Of a stretch of 29,889 nt of DNA, positions 29,816 to 29,889 are shown piece by piece. Origin of the DNA: Halieaceae bacterium UBA3479 (GTDB taxonomy: Bacteria; Pseudomonadota; Gammaproteobacteria; Pseudomonadales; Halieaceae). A program made the position numbers and the translations under genes. Location: assembly GCA_002377985.1 (NCBI GenBank), contig DFQW01000072.1, positions 1 to 29,889 on the forward strand, given 5' to 3'. The notes under the pieces were generated by a model. It was given only the letters and a program-made list of their open reading frames with translations. It did not search any database and was not told the origin of the DNA. Position 1 is the first letter of the stretch. The number at the start of each line of letters is the position of its first letter.

Positions 29816-29889
29816 TTCCCCCCCGTAATGCGCTCCTGCCCCGACCAGTCCCGGCGTGTCGACACAGCAGTAAATCCCGCGTCGTTGAG
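29803..29889 (-). CDS. prmC: Release factor glutamine methyltransferase PrmC, C-terminal end only
   Basis: The last 28 codons of a gene enter from the right edge of the window. They read Leu-Asn-Asp-Ala-Gly-Phe, then a Val-x-Thr-x-x-Asp pattern, and end with GQERITGGKWPN. This matches the usual PrmC (HemK) C-terminus, in which an (A)GF/GY-x-x-V-x-T-x-x-D strand is followed by x-x-R-V/I-T-x-G. PrmC methylates the GGQ glutamine of RF1 and RF2. The order prmC-moeB is as in Pseudomonas. The stop at 29803 lies inside moeB. The call rests on a short tail plus context. Confidence 0.7.
   Translation of the reverse strand, partial: LNDAGFTAVSTRRDWSGQERITGGKWPN

Overview
This window is a compact block of chromosomal housekeeping genes from a Gram-negative gammaproteobacterium. 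The LPS-export genes (kdsD-kdsC-lptC-lptA-lptB), rpoN with the nitrogen-PTS genes, mreBCD and gatCAB occur in an order that resembles Pseudomonas and relatives (algW ... hisD-hisG-murA-ibaG-mlaC // yrbG-kds-lpt-rpoN-hpf-ptsN-rapZ-npr // yhdP-maf-mreDCB // gatCAB). A short-form HisG and a GatCAB amidotransferase also fit a Pseudomonas-like lineage rather than an enteric one. The genus cannot be fixed from the sequence; a marine oligotroph-type gammaproteobacterium is my guess. I see no tRNA, rRNA, CRISPR, insertion sequence, phage or integron feature. The two longest gaps without a gene are 247 and 217 bases.

Layout. Bases 1-696 are the 3' part of a DegS/AlgW-type periplasmic protease, convergent with a minus-strand operon mlaC-ibaG-murA-hisG-hisD (4882 down to 698). 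A long plus-strand run follows (5130-14792): yrbG, kdsD, kdsC, lptC, lptA, lptB, rpoN, hpf, ptsN, rapZ, npr, mgtE, darP. It covers Kdo synthesis, LPS transport, sigma-54, ribosome hibernation, the nitrogen PTS, Mg2+ transport and 50S assembly. The minus-strand run mreB-mreC-mreD-maf-yhdP (21538 down to 14750) covers cell shape, nucleotide clean-up and outer-membrane lipid supply. Then come gatC-gatA-gatB (+), an Smr nuclease gene (-), cysZ (+), an RhlB-type RNA helicase (-), a MATE exporter (+), moeB (-) and the last 28 codons of prmC (-).

How the genes work together. The dominant theme is envelope building: peptidoglycan precursor (murA), Kdo and LPS export (kds/lpt), retrograde or anterograde lipid traffic (mlaC, yhdP), envelope-stress proteolysis (algW/degS) and the MreBCD elongasome. 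Genes are packed very tightly. Start/stop overlaps of 1, 4, 8 and 13 nt are common, and none of the five convergent gene pairs has room for an ordinary intrinsic terminator between the genes.

I did not find a convincing undescribed system. The points most worth checking are an apparent AUC start codon on mreC, an mlaC gene without mlaFED or mlaB beside it, an altered active-site loop in the AlgW/DegS protease, loss of the usual rng/nit/tldD/pmbA genes from around yhdP, and two very tight divergent promoter arrangements.
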